The notes under the pieces are model-generated. The model did no database searches and was not told the origin of the DNA. It saw nothing but the letters and a program-made list of their open reading frames with translations. 64,000 nucleotides of DNA from the NCBI RefSeq assembly GCF_019456655.1, contig NZ_CP080332.1:3782001-3846000 (forward strand), read 5' to 3'. The DNA is from Mycolicibacterium diernhoferi (lineage in GTDB: Bacteria; Actinomycetota; Actinomycetes; Mycobacteriales; Mycobacteriaceae). This document shows positions 48,245-59,776 of the stretch, piece by piece. The translations under genes and the position numbers were made by a program. The stretch's first letter is position 1. Every line of letters starts with the position of its first letter.

Positions 48245-48721
48245 TCAGTTCAGGGCCAGCTCGAACTGCAGGGCAGTCTGGGTGAAACCGAACGCTTCGT
48301 AGAAGCGGTGCGCGGAGGTGTTCGTGATCCCTGAGTCGAGGACGACGTGGGTGCACTCCAGTTCCCGCGTACGCTCGACGACTTTGGCCAGAACGGCGTG
48401 GCCGAGTCCCAGCCCTCGCCGCCGGGTGGTCACGACGAGGTCCGCGACGTAAACGTGCCGGCCGAGCCGGGAGTCGGTGACAAGCCGCCAACCGACCAGT
48501 GCAACGGCTTTGCCTTCCAGGATGGCTGCTTCGTAGACGAGATTCATCTGAACGGCGTCGATGAGCAGTTGCGCAAAGGTCTGCAACGTCAGCTGCGGCC
48601 GCAGTTCGGTCAGCAGCGTCCACACCGCGACGAGGTTCGGATCGTGGGCGTCCACCCGAACCAGGCTGATTCCGTCAGGACGGTCGCCGCATCCAATGGT
48701 GTCAGGGTTGGACGAGGCCAT
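48245..48721 (-). CDS. GNAT family N-acetyltransferase
   Basis: 158 residues from ATG 48721. The acetyl-CoA-binding segment VADLVVTTRRRGLGLGHAVLAKV contains the R-x-x-G-x-G loop. HVVLDSGITNTSAHRFYEAFGF is the usual GNAT C-terminal strand-helix. The acceptor is unknown. It overlaps the preceding flavin-oxidase-like gene by 20 bases on the same strand. GC content here appears lower than in the core genes, which suggests acquisition. Confidence 0.88.
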   Translation of the reverse strand: MASSNPDTIGCGDRPDGISLVRVDAHDPNLVAVWTLLTELRPQLTLQTFAQLLIDAVQMNLVYEAAILEGKAVALVGWRLVTDSRLGRHVYVADLVVTTRRRGLGLGHAVLAKVVERTRELECTHVVLDSGITNTSAHRFYEAFGFTQTALQFELALN

Positions 48722-49142
48722 ACTTGGACATCCATGCGTGCCGTAGCTCTGGTTCGGTCGACTTCTGGAATGTGTATGCCGGAGAAAGCAATTCTTCGGC
48801 ACGAGTCTCTTCGATCCTGACCGCATGATGGCACGGCACGGAGTCGCCGTTGGTTTCCCGGAGCCAAGTTGCGATGTGGGTGCAGGCGGGGTCTGTGGGA
48901 TCCAACACTTCAGCGGTACCTCCGAAGCGATATCCCCGCCGCGACAGGAAGTCCACCACGTTGATTTCGATCGCTGGGCGGGCACGGAGGTTGTCGATGG
49001 TGTGTGGCGAGGCGATGTCGGCGAAGATGAGGTGTTTGTCGTCGAGTACCCGCACCGACCCCTTCGGGGAGAAATTCGGCGCACCGTCGTCGTTCACGGT
49101 CGCCACGAACATGAGCTTTGACTTCTCGATGATGTCGATCAT
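48702..49142 (-). CDS. Pyridoxamine 5'-phosphate oxidase-fold flavin protein
   Basis: 146 residues from ATG 49142. KLMFVATVNDDGAPNFSPKGSV and LIFADIASPHTIDNL match the PNPOx-like FMN-binding barrel; GTAEVLDPTDPACTHIATWL follows. The frame is open further upstream, where ISQDMIDIIEK resembles the usual start, but no start codon is seen there. The original first codons may therefore have been lost. The substrate is unknown. Confidence 0.78.
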   Translation of the reverse strand: MIDIIEKSKLMFVATVNDDGAPNFSPKGSVRVLDDKHLIFADIASPHTIDNLRARPAIEINVVDFLSRRGYRFGGTAEVLDPTDPACTHIATWLRETNGDSVPCHHAVRIEETRAEELLSPAYTFQKSTEPELRHAWMSKYGLVQP

Positions 49143-49230
49143 GTCTTGGCTGATGGTGGTGCCGGTGCCCTTCTTTCCTCGGCGAGGTCGCCGTAGTGAT
49201 CTGATGGGTGTCACTGCGCTCTGGCACATT

Positions 49231-49645
49231 TCACTCGGGCGCCACCGGAATGTGACTGCAGATCGCCACTCGGTTGAACGCGTTGATCGCGATGGCGAGC
49301 GAGTGCACGGCCGCGATCTGCTCGGCTGTGAGTGTTCGGCTGATCTCGGCACGGATCGTATCGGGCAGCTCGGCCGTCGAGATCGCGGTGACGTACTCAC
49401 TGATGTGCAGGGCTGCCATCTCGATGTCGCTGAAGTACTGCGTCTCTCGCCACGCCGATACCACCGCCAAGCGGTCGGGTGACTCGCCGGCGGCGATCGC
49501 GTCGGTGCTGTGCATGCGCAGGCAGTAGGCGCATCCGTTGATCTGGGACGCCCGGATCTTCACCAGCTCGACAGAGTCGGCGTCCCGGCAGCGCGGGGCC
49601 GACCGGGGAGACAGAGAGGTGTTGGTCGAGCTGAAGGTGCCCTGA
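49231..49645 (-). pseudogene. Truncated, frameshifted carboxymuconolactone decarboxylase/AhpD-like gene
   Basis: The C-terminal part is intact: VELVKIRASQINGCAYCLRMH with the redox CxxC, then WRETQYFSDIEMAALHISEYV and AINAFNRVAI. Before VELVKIR the frame loses family character. In another frame HLQLDQHLSVSPVGPAL, which looks like the expected upstream helix, is readable at about 49595-49640. A frameshift near 49590 and loss of the 5' end against the tRNA gene explain this. It is the second broken CMD-type gene in the window, and both lie beside RNA genes. Confidence 0.7.
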
Positions 49646-49712
49646 CCCGCCTGGGCACCTGTAACGGTGGGCCGACGCCACCGACAACGGCCCTTACCTG
49701 CAGAAATGATGG

Positions 49713-49784
49713 TGGGCGCGGACGGTATCGAACCGCCGACCGCTGGTGTGTAAAACCAGAGCTCTACCACTGAGCTACGCGCCC
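49713..49784 (-). tRNA. tRNA-Val (anticodon UAC)
   Basis: On the minus strand the cloverleaf folds fully: acceptor GGGCGCG/CGCGCCC, D-arm GCTCAGTGGTAGAGC, anticodon stem CTGGT/ACCAG around loop TTTACAC (anticodon TAC), and T-arm with GGTTCGATACC. The discriminator base is A. CC follows but the full CCA is not encoded. tRNA 3' ends are common integration sites; the accessory genes lie on its 3' side. Confidence 0.96.
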
Positions 49785-49841
49785 CGTCGCAGGCAACTTA
49801 CACGTCGTGCCCGCATGGGAGAAATCCCGTGTCGAGAAACC

Positions 49842-50303
49842 TCAGCCGCCGCGCAACGCCGCCAGGGCGTGGCGCCAGACCGACTGATCACGCGGCTCGC
49901 CGGGCTGCATCATCTCGGCGAACCGGATCACCCCGTCCCGGTCGAGCGCGAAGGTGCCCCGGTTCGGGTAGCCGGCGTCGGCGTTGAACACCCCGTAGGC
50001 CTGCGTGACCGCGCCGTGCGGCCAGAAATCGGCCAGCACCGGGAACAGGAACCCGTTCTGCACCGCCCAGACCTTGTGGGTGGGTGGTGGGCCGACGGAG
50101 ATGGTCAGCACCGCGGTGTCCTCGTTCTCGTACTCGGCCAGGTGATCGCGGATCTCGCCGAGTTCGCCTTCGCACACCCCGGTGAAGGCCAACGGAAAGA
50201 ACACCAGCAGGACGTTCTTCCCGCGCAAGGACGACAGCGTCACGGCGCGACCGTGCTGGTCCTTGAGCGTGAAGTCCGGCGCAGCCTGCCCGACAGCGAG
50301 CAT
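49842..50303 (-). CDS. ahpE: Peroxiredoxin AhpE
   Basis: 153 residues. A thioredoxin-fold 1-Cys peroxiredoxin with LVFFPLAFTGVCEGELGEI, peroxidatic Cys at residue 44, and the conserved Thr and Arg further on. AhpE reduces peroxides and peroxynitrite with mycothiol/mycoredoxin in mycobacteria. It lies two bases after the DUF3052 gene, the same order as Rv2239c-Rv2238c. Confidence 0.95.
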   Translation of the reverse strand: MLAVGQAAPDFTLKDQHGRAVTLSSLRGKNVLLVFFPLAFTGVCEGELGEIRDHLAEYENEDTAVLTISVGPPPTHKVWAVQNGFLFPVLADFWPHGAVTQAYGVFNADAGYPNRGTFALDRDGVIRFAEMMQPGEPRDQSVWRHALAALRGG

Positions 50304-50305
50304 GC

Positions 50306-50740
50306 CTACCGCTGCTTCGTGACGGCCTTGGACTTCGGCTGCACCAGCCGGCTGGCGATCCAGCCCCCCAGGTTCGCCGACGAGGTCTGCATCAGGCCCG
50401 CGGTGGGCGCAGACTCCGCGATCTCGGCGGGCGCCACGTGGCCGGGTTTACCGGTCTTGGGTGTCACCACCCAGATGACGCCGTCCTCGGCGAGCGGAGT
50501 GATGGCATCCATCAGCCGGTCGACCAGGTCGCCGTCATCGTCACGCCACCACAGCAGGACGACGTCGACCACCTCGTCGGAGTCCTCGTCGAGCATCTCG
50601 CCGCCGATGGCGTCCTCGACGTCGGCCCGGATGTCGTCATCGGTATCTTCGTCCCAACCAAGCTCCTGGACGACCTGTCCCTTGGCGATGCCCAACTTCT
50701 GGGCGTAGTTCGGGTCAGATTCCTTCCCCGCCGCGACCAC
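50306..50740 (-). CDS. DUF3052 protein (Rv2239c-like)
   Basis: 144 residues from GTG 50740 with AGGAGG-like purines upstream. It is acidic, with YAQKLGIAKGQVVQELGWDED, VVLLWWRDDDGDL and GVIWVVTPKTGKPGHV. This is a conserved actinobacterial family without a defined function, paired with ahpE here and in M. tuberculosis. The two-base gap implies translational coupling. Confidence 0.9.
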   Translation of the reverse strand: MVAAGKESDPNYAQKLGIAKGQVVQELGWDEDTDDDIRADVEDAIGGEMLDEDSDEVVDVVLLWWRDDDGDLVDRLMDAITPLAEDGVIWVVTPKTGKPGHVAPAEIAESAPTAGLMQTSSANLGGWIASRLVQPKSKAVTKQR

Positions 50741-50854
50741 CTTCTGTCCTCCCTCTTGCTGCTTCGTGTCAGCCTCCGAACTTCTTGGAGACCTATCGTC
50801 GCATGTCCTGTCGTGGTAGCCGCCCTCTGGCGGCCGTTTTGCCCCAAATACCCA

Positions 50855-51445
50855 TCAGTAGGCGGCATCGCACAAATCGAGCGCCACCGTCCGAGAATCG
50901 TTCAGTTGGTTGATCGCGTCGTTGAACGGACCGGGTCCGATATCGGTCGCGATCGCCGACGCCACCGCCCGGGCGGCATCGACCCAGCGCCGCAACGCGC
51001 CGTTCAATTCGGGCCCCAACGGCTCGGACAAACTGCCCGAGACCTGATCGGCGCTGCCGTTGAGTGCGTCGATCGCCGGCCGGGCCGTCGCCGCCACGTC
51101 GGAGCTCTGGTTGTAGGCGTCGACGTACCCGTTGACGGCGGTGATCGCCTCCGCGCTCGTGTTGCTGAGGGCCTCGCACGAGCTGTGCACGGCTTTCCTG
51201 GTGATCGAAACCTGGCGTTCGGACTCCCGCGCGCTGGCACTTGCCGCGGATTCGGCGCTCGATGCGGACACCGAGGCCTGGTAGATCGGCGCGTCGGCCT
51301 TGTCCACCGTCGCGGTACCGCTGGTGACGCTTGCACACCCCACCACGATCATGGCCAGGGCGGCCGGCGCGCCTAGTGCCAGCGCAACGATGCGCAGACG
51401 CGTCGCTGCAGCACAGCCCCGCCAACTCTTCAGCATCATCGCCAA
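50855..51445 (-). CDS. Putative lipoprotein (Rv2240c-like)
   Basis: 196 residues. A hydrophobic N-terminal segment ends in VVGC (Cys37), a probable lipobox, followed by an Ala/Ser-rich stretch and a helical domain with two cysteines (HSSCEAL, LDLCDAAY). Relatives are mycobacterial membrane-anchored proteins of unknown role. Start choices are ATG 51445, 51439 or 51436. It is divergent from aceE. Confidence 0.82.
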   Translation of the reverse strand: MAMMLKSWRGCAAATRLRIVALALGAPAALAMIVVGCASVTSGTATVDKADAPIYQASVSASSAESAASASARESERQVSITRKAVHSSCEALSNTSAEAITAVNGYVDAYNQSSDVAATARPAIDALNGSADQVSGSLSEPLGPELNGALRRWVDAARAVASAIATDIGPGPFNDAINQLNDSRTVALDLCDAAY

Positions 51446-51588
51446 ACTTACCGGTTCGGCAGCCCGATGGGCAGATCATTGCGGTAGCGAACCCCGCGCG
51501 GCCACATGCGGCAGGATGGGAGGACGATAGGAGGTGCCACAAGCGCCAATTATCCGACACCAAGCACCTTTCTACCGAGGAGCCGTAG

Positions 51589-54378
<2,790 letters not shown>

Positions 54379-54418
54379 CCAAGACCGGACAGTCGGGCAT
54401 CCCTATATCGCCTACTCA

Positions 54419-54440
54419 CAAAACCTAGGCGTATCTTTTG
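54419..54440 (+). promoter_or_regulatory. Inverted repeat and possible leaderless promoter before mabR
   Basis: CAAAA (54419-54423) and TTTTG (54436-54440) form an inverted repeat with a 12-base spacer, ending three bases before the mabR ATG. A -10-like TATCTT (54432-54437) would place transcription start at the ATG itself. The half-sites are those of the MabR operator in reverse order, which hints at self-control. Confidence 0.35.
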
Positions 54441-54443
54441 GGG

Positions 54444-55730
54444 ATGCCCGACAACCGGTCCGCACCTCCACCGGCATCCACGCTGGAGGTGCTGCAGAGC
54501 GTGCCCGAATCGGCGCTGCGCCGGCTCAAGCAGTACTCGGGCACGTTGTCCACCCAGGCGGTCCACGCGCTGGAGACCCGGCTGCCCTTCTTCGCCGACC
54601 TGGAGGCCTCGCAGCGCGCCAGCGTGCAGCTCGTCGTGCAGACCGCGGTGATCAACTTCGTCGAATGGATGCGCGACCCCAACAGCGATGTCGGCTACAC
54701 CGCGCAGGCCTTCGAGGTGGTGCCCCAGGATCTGCGCCGCCGGGTCGCCTTGCGACAGTCCGTGGAGATGGTGCGCGTCACCATGGAGTTCTTCGAGGAG
54801 GTCGTGCCGCTGCTCGCCCGCAACGAGCAGCAGCTGACCGCGCTGACCGCGGGCATCCTGCGCTACAGCCGCGACCTGGCGTTCGCCGCAGCCACGGCCT
54901 ATGCCGATCAGGCCGAGGCGCGTGGCGCCTGGGACACCCGGATGGAGGCCAACCTGGTCGACGCGGTGGTGCGCGGGGACATGGGCCCCGACCTGCAGTC
55001 CCAGGCGGCCGCCCTGAACTGGGACGCGACCGCTCCAGCAACCGTCATCGTGGGGCTGCCCCGCCCCGACCGGCTCGAACAGACCGGTGACGATGTGCAC
55101 GCCGCGGCGGACAGTTGCGGGCGCTCCGCCCTGTCCGATGTGCACGGCACCTGGCTGGTCACCATCGTCAGCGGCGGCCTCTCCCCGACCGAGCGTTTCC
55201 CCGCGGAACTGCTGAAGGTGTTCGGCGACGGTCCCGTGGTCGTCGGCCCGACGATGCCGACGCTGGGCGCCGCACACCACAGCGCATCCGAGGCCATCGC
55301 CGGGATGAACGCGGTGGCCGGCTGGAGCAATGCCCCGAGGCCGGTCTCATCCCGCGAACTGCTACCCGAGCGCGCCCTGCTCGGGGATCCCAGCGCGGTG
55401 AGCGCGTTGGCGACCGAGGTGATGCGCCCGCTCGCCGACGCCGATCCGGCGCTGGCCAAAACTCTGGACGCCTACCTCGATTCCGGCGGTGCCATAGAGG
55501 CGTGCGCCCGTAAATTGACGGTTCATCCAAACACAGTTCGTTACCGACTCAAGCGAATCACCGACTTCACGGGCCGCGATCCGACCGTCCCGCGCGACGC
55601 CTACGTGCTGCGGGTCGCGACCGCGGTGGGCCGCATGAAAGGTGACGGAAGCCACTTCACCTCACAAAACGGCCCCTCTGCGATGGCCGGTGGACAGCAA
55701 ACGACGCAGTGGGGCCGGCACCCCTCATGA
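54444..55730 (+). CDS. mabR: PucR-type transcriptional regulator MabR (FAS-II regulator)
   Basis: 428 residues from ATG 54444. The N-terminal two-thirds is helical followed by a GGDEF-like/PucR central region. The C-terminal helix-turn-helix is LDSGGAIEACARKL then HPNTVRYRLKRI. It is orthologous in position to Rv2242/MSMEG_4324, called MabR, reported to control the fasII operon and bind its promoter, with long acyl-CoA as effector. The predicted operator lies between this gene and fabD. A short tail of about 30 residues after the HTH is low in complexity. Confidence 0.92.
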   Translation: MPDNRSAPPPASTLEVLQSVPESALRRLKQYSGTLSTQAVHALETRLPFFADLEASQRASVQLVVQTAVINFVEWMRDPNSDVGYTAQAFEVVPQDLRRRVALRQSVEMVRVTMEFFEEVVPLLARNEQQLTALTAGILRYSRDLAFAAATAYADQAEARGAWDTRMEANLVDAVVRGDMGPDLQSQAAALNWDATAPATVIVGLPRPDRLEQTGDDVHAAADSCGRSALSDVHGTWLVTIVSGGLSPTERFPAELLKVFGDGPVVVGPTMPTLGAAHHSASEAIAGMNAVAGWSNAPRPVSSRELLPERALLGDPSAVSALATEVMRPLADADPALAKTLDAYLDSGGAIEACARKLTVHPNTVRYRLKRITDFTGRDPTVPRDAYVLRVATAVGRMKGDGSHFTSQNGPSAMAGGQQTTQWGRHPS

Positions 55731-55773
55731 GCGCTGATCGCGGCTCGGTCTCGGCCCGGTCGCTTCACGTGCA

Positions 55774-55818
55774 CTTTTGTAGACTCTCCACAAAAGAATA
55801 AGACAAGGTTCATAATCT
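55774..55818 (+). promoter_or_regulatory. MabR operator and fasII promoter
   Basis: A perfect inverted repeat CTTTTGT-N9-ACAAAAG spans 55774-55796. It fits the MabR site as I recall it (TTTTGT-N9-ACAAAA). A -10-like TAATCT lies at 55813-55818; with 17-base spacing the -35 region falls on the right half-site (55790-55795). Binding would therefore affect polymerase directly. Confidence 0.75.
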
Positions 55819-55860
55819 CTTACACGGCACAAAGGGTGCTTCACAGTGTTTTCTTAATCC

Positions 55861-56781
55861 GTGCCTGAAAACACTGTGCTTGCGCTGCTTGCCCCCGGAC
55901 AGGGCTCGCAGACCCCCGGCATGCTCAGCCCGTGGCTGGAGTTGCCCGGCGCCGCCGAGCGTCTCGCCACGTGGTCGGACATCAGCGGACTGGACCTGGT
56001 CCGACTCGGCACCACCGCCACCGCCGAGGAGATCACCGATACCGCGGTGACCCAGCCCCTCGTGGTGGCCGCGACGCTGCTCGCCCATGAAGAGGCCGCC
56101 CGGCGCGGTGTGCTGCAGGGTGATGCCGCCGTGGCCGGCCACTCGGTCGGTGAGATCGCCGCCTACGCCATCGCCGGCGTGATCAGCGCCGACGACGCGG
56201 TCAAGCTGGCCGCCACCCGCGGCGCGGAGATGGCCAAGGCCTGCGCGCTGGAGCCCACCGGTATGGCCGCCGTCCTGGGCGGCGAGGAGGCCGACGTCCT
56301 CGAAGCCCTGGCCCGCCTCGACCTCATCCCCGCCAACCGCAACGCGGCCGGCCAGATCGTCGCCGCCGGTGCGGTCTCGGCGCTGGAGAAGCTGGCCGAG
56401 GATCCGCCGGCCAAGGCCCGGGTCCGTGTGCTGGCCACCGCCGGGGCGTTCCACACCCACTACATGGCCTCGGCCGCCGAGGGCTACGCCGCCGCAGCGG
56501 CCGGCGTGGCCACCAACGAGCCGACCGCAACCCTGCTGTCCAACGCCGACGGCAAACCGGTGGCCGATGCCGCGGACGCCATGGCCAAGCTGGTCGCCCA
56601 GATGACCCGGCCGGTGCGCTGGGATCTGTGCAACGAGACATTGCGCGGCCTGGACGTGCGGGCCGTCGTGGAGTTCCCGCCCGCGGGCACACTGGTCGGT
56701 ATCGCCAAGCGCGAACTGAAGGGCACCCCGACCAAGCCGGTCAAGACCCCCGAAGATCTGGACGGGCTCGCCGACCTGTAG
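55861..56781 (+). CDS. fabD: Malonyl-CoA:ACP transacylase FabD
   Basis: 306 residues from GTG 55861. FabD loads malonyl groups onto AcpM for FAS-II elongation. The nucleophile Ser95 is in AGHSVGE, the N-terminus has LAPGQGSQTPGM, and AFHTHYM contains the catalytic His. It is first in the operon fabD-acpM-kasA-kasB-accD6. No strong Shine-Dalgarno sequence is seen. Confidence 0.95.
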   Translation: MPENTVLALLAPGQGSQTPGMLSPWLELPGAAERLATWSDISGLDLVRLGTTATAEEITDTAVTQPLVVAATLLAHEEAARRGVLQGDAAVAGHSVGEIAAYAIAGVISADDAVKLAATRGAEMAKACALEPTGMAAVLGGEEADVLEALARLDLIPANRNAAGQIVAAGAVSALEKLAEDPPAKARVRVLATAGAFHTHYMASAAEGYAAAAAGVATNEPTATLLSNADGKPVADAADAMAKLVAQMTRPVRWDLCNETLRGLDVRAVVEFPPAGTLVGIAKRELKGTPTKPVKTPEDLDGLADL

Positions 56782-56885
56782 AGCGCGCACGTCCTGCACC
56801 ACCCCCAGTCACAACCACATACGAGCTTCACCCCCGGATCGCACTCGCTTTCGGGCAATGAGAAAGAAATGAAGGGAGCCACATC

Positions 56886-57182
56886 GTGGCCGCCAGCCAG
56901 GAAGAAATCATCGCCGGTCTCGCCGAGATCATCGAAGAGGTGACCGGTATCGAGCCGTCCGAGGTCACGATGGAGAAGTCCTTCGTCGACGACCTGGACA
57001 TCGACTCGCTGTCGATGGTCGAGATCGCGGTGCAGACCGAGGACAAGTACGGCGTGAAGATCCCCGACGAGGACCTCGCGGGCCTGCGCACCGTCGGTGA
57101 CGTCGTCTCCTACATCCAGAAGCTCGAAGCCGAGAACCCCGAGGCTGCCGCTGCCCTGCGCGAGAAGTTTGGCTCGGAATGA
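56886..57182 (+). CDS. acpM: Meromycolate extension acyl carrier protein AcpM
   Basis: 98 residues from GTG 56886, with GAAGGGAG upstream. The phosphopantetheine serine is Ser41 in DIDSLSMVE. The core up to about residue 85 matches M. tuberculosis AcpM closely as I recall it. The C-terminal extension is about 17 residues shorter than the 115-residue M. tuberculosis protein. The stop overlaps the kasA start (ATGA). Confidence 0.96.
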   Translation: MAASQEEIIAGLAEIIEEVTGIEPSEVTMEKSFVDDLDIDSLSMVEIAVQTEDKYGVKIPDEDLAGLRTVGDVVSYIQKLEAENPEAAAALREKFGSE

Positions 57183-58429
57183 CCAAACCTTCCACTGCTA
57201 ACGGCGGGTTCCCGAATGTCGTGGTGACCGCCGTTACGGCGACCACCTCACTGGCACCGGACATCGAGAGCACGTGGAAGGGCCTGCTGGCCGGCGAGAG
57301 CGGCATCCGCAAGCTCGAGGACGACTTCGTCGAGAAGTGGGACCTGGCAGCCAAGATCGGTGGGCACCTCAAGGAGCCGCTCGATCCGCTGATGTCCCGC
57401 CTCGAGATGCGGCGTATGTCCTACGTGCAGCGGATGGCGAAGTACCTCGGCAACCAGCTCTGGGAAACCGCGGGCAAGCCCGAGGTCGATCCCGACCGGT
57501 TCGCGGTCGTGATCGGCACCGGGCTGGGTGGCGGCGAGAAGATCGTCGAGACCTATGACGCGATGAACGAGGGCGGGCCCCGCAAGGTGTCCCCGCTCGC
57601 CGTTCAGATGATCATGCCCAACGGTGCTGCCGCCGTCGTCGGCCTCGAGCTCGGGGCCCGCGCCGGTGTCATCACGCCGGTGTCGGCCTGTTCCTCGGGT
57701 TCGGAAGGCATCGCGCACGCATGGCGTCAGATCGTCATGGGTGACGCCGATATCGCCGTGTGCGGTGGTGTCGAGGGTGCCATCGAGGCGCTGCCCATCG
57801 CGGCGTTCTCGATGATGCGTGCGATGTCGACCCGCAACGACGATCCGGAAGGTGCTTCGCGTCCGTTCGACAAGAATCGCGACGGGTTCGTCTTCGGCGA
57901 GGCCGGTGCGCTCATGGTCATCGAGACCGAGGAGCACGCCCTGGCCCGCGGCGCCAAGCCGCTGGCCCGTCTGATGGGTGCCGGCATCACCTCCGACGCG
58001 TTCCACATGGTGGCTCCGGCCGCGGACGGCAAGCGTGCCGGCCAGGCCATGAAGCGCGCGATGGAGACCGCGGGTCTGTCACCGAAGGACATCTCGCATG
58101 TCAACGCGCATGCCACATCGACCTCGATCGGTGACGTCGCCGAGGCGAACGCCATCCGAGTCGCGGGGGTGGAGCATGCCGCGGTGTACGCGCCGAAGTC
58201 GGCTCTGGGTCACTCGATCGGTGCGGTGGGTGCACTGGAGTCGATCCTGACAGTGCTGGCGTTGCGTGACGGCGTCATTCCGCCGACGCTCAACTTCGAG
58301 ACCCCCGATCCTGAGATCGATCTCGATGTTGTCGCGGGAGAGCCCCGGTACGGTGACTACCAGTACGCCATCAACAACTCGTTCGGATTCGGTGGCCACA
58401 ATGTGGCTCTGGCGTTCGGACGTTACTGA
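57179..58429 (+). CDS. kasA: Beta-ketoacyl-ACP synthase KasA
   Basis: 416 residues. KasA condenses malonyl-AcpM with growing meromycolate chains. Cys171 in [10 protein letters not shown] is the nucleophile; His in [12 protein letters not shown] and in [10 protein letters not shown] complete the Cys-His-His set. The glycine-rich end [10 protein letters not shown] is present. It is translationally coupled to acpM. It is the target of thiolactomycin-type inhibitors in M. tuberculosis. Confidence 0.97.
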   Translation: MTKPSTANGGFPNVVVTAVTATTSLAPDIESTWKGLLAGESGIRKLEDDFVEKWDLAAKIGGHLKEPLDPLMSRLEMRRMSYVQRMAKYLGNQLWETAGKPEVDPDRFAVVIGTGLGGGEKIVETYDAMNEGGPRKVSPLAVQMIMPNGAAAVVGLELGARAGVITPVSACSSGSEGIAHAWRQIVMGDADIAVCGGVEGAIEALPIAAFSMMRAMSTRNDDPEGASRPFDKNRDGFVFGEAGALMVIETEEHALARGAKPLARLMGAGITSDAFHMVAPAADGKRAGQAMKRAMETAGLSPKDISHVNAHATSTSIGDVAEANAIRVAGVEHAAVYAPKSALGHSIGAVGALESILTVLALRDGVIPPTLNFETPDPEIDLDVVAGEPRYGDYQYAINNSFGFGGHNVALAFGRY

Positions 58430-58454
58430 GGTAACCAAGAAAGACCAGTAGCAG

Positions 58455-59723
58455 ATGGTGGGGAACGGCTTGAACAAGCTGTCTACGGGGAATGGTCTGC
58501 CCAACGTGGTCGTCACTGGCATCGCCATGACGACCGCGTTGGCGACCGATGCCGAAACGACGTGGCAGAAGCTGCTTGCCGGTGAGAGCGGCATCCGCAA
58601 GCTCGAAGACGACTTCATCGACCTGTATGACCTACCGGTGCGAATCGGCGGCCATCTGCTCGAGGACTTCGACAGCGAGCTGACCAAGGTGGAGCTTCGC
58701 AGGTTGTCCTACCTGCAGAAGATGGCCGTGATCATCAGCCGCCGGGCCTGGGCCAATGCCGGCGAACCCGAGGTGGACCCGCGACGCCTGATGGTGTCGA
58801 TGGGTACCGGTATGGGTTCCTCGGAGGAACTGGTCTTCGCCTACGACGGGATGCGCAGCAAGGGACTGCGTGCGGTCTCCCCGCTGGTGGTCCAGAAGTT
58901 CATGCCCAATGCCGCCGCGGCGGCCGTCGGCCTGGAACGCAGCGCGCGGGCCGGGGTGAACACGGTGATCTCGGCGTGCGCATCCGGCTCGGAAGCCGTC
59001 GCCAACGCCTGGCGGCACGTCGTGCTCGGCGAAGCCGATATCGCCATCTGCGGTGGTGTGGAAACCAAGATCGAGGCGGTGCCGATCGCCGGCTTCGCCC
59101 AGATGCGCATCGTGCTGTCCAATTCCAACGATGACCCGCAGGGCGCCTGCAAGCCGTTCGACCGGGACCGGAACGGTTTCGTCTTCGGTGAGGGTGGCGC
59201 GCTGATGGTCATCGAGACCGAGGAGCACGCCAAGGCCCGCGGCGCCAACATCCTGGCCCGCATCATGGGTGCCAGCGTCACCTCGGACGGCTATCACATC
59301 GTGGCCCCGGACCCCAACGGGGAGCAGGCCGGGTATGCCATGAGCCGGGCCATCGAACTGGCCGGGCTGCAGGCCTCCGACATCGACCACGTCAATGCGC
59401 ATGCCACCGGCACCACCGTCGGCGACGTGGCCGAGGGATACGCCATCAACAATGCGATGAAGGGGCACAAGCCGGCGGTGTACGCACCGAAGTCGGCTCT
59501 GGGCCACTCGGTCGGTGCGGTAGGTGCGGTGGAGAGCATCCTCACCGTGCTCGCCCTGCGCGACGGGATCATCCCGCCGACGCTGAATCTCAAGAATCTG
59601 GACCCGGAGATCGACCTGGATGTCGTGGCTGGCGAGCCGCGACCCGGTGACTACAAGTACGCGATCAACAATTCGTTCGGATTCGGTGGGCACAATGTGG
59701 CGCTCACCTTCGGAAAATACTGA
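58455..59723 (+). CDS. kasB: Beta-ketoacyl-ACP synthase KasB
   Basis: 422 residues from ATG 58455, 25 bases after kasA. It is a close paralogue of KasA with Cys in [10 protein letters not shown] and His in [12 protein letters not shown] and [10 protein letters not shown]. KasB extends meromycolate chains to full length. The pair is a typical mycobacterial duplication. An N-terminal ~12-residue difference from KasA accounts for most of the length gap. Confidence 0.97.
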   Translation: MVGNGLNKLSTGNGLPNVVVTGIAMTTALATDAETTWQKLLAGESGIRKLEDDFIDLYDLPVRIGGHLLEDFDSELTKVELRRLSYLQKMAVIISRRAWANAGEPEVDPRRLMVSMGTGMGSSEELVFAYDGMRSKGLRAVSPLVVQKFMPNAAAAAVGLERSARAGVNTVISACASGSEAVANAWRHVVLGEADIAICGGVETKIEAVPIAGFAQMRIVLSNSNDDPQGACKPFDRDRNGFVFGEGGALMVIETEEHAKARGANILARIMGASVTSDGYHIVAPDPNGEQAGYAMSRAIELAGLQASDIDHVNAHATGTTVGDVAEGYAINNAMKGHKPAVYAPKSALGHSVGAVGAVESILTVLALRDGIIPPTLNLKNLDPEIDLDVVAGEPRPGDYKYAINNSFGFGGHNVALTFGKY

Positions 59724-59776
59724 CAGAAGTACCCGAAGGCGCCGGTCACCATCCGACGCGTAACCAGGAGGACTGG

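Noticed and set aside
49231..49770. A longer protein starting beyond the tRNA-Val gene
   Set aside because: The frame crosses the whole tRNA and its N-terminal part has no family similarity.
49700..49800. Phage-type attachment site at tRNA-Val
   Set aside because: No integrase gene and no second copy of the tRNA 3' end were seen in the window, so only an old insertion is suggested.
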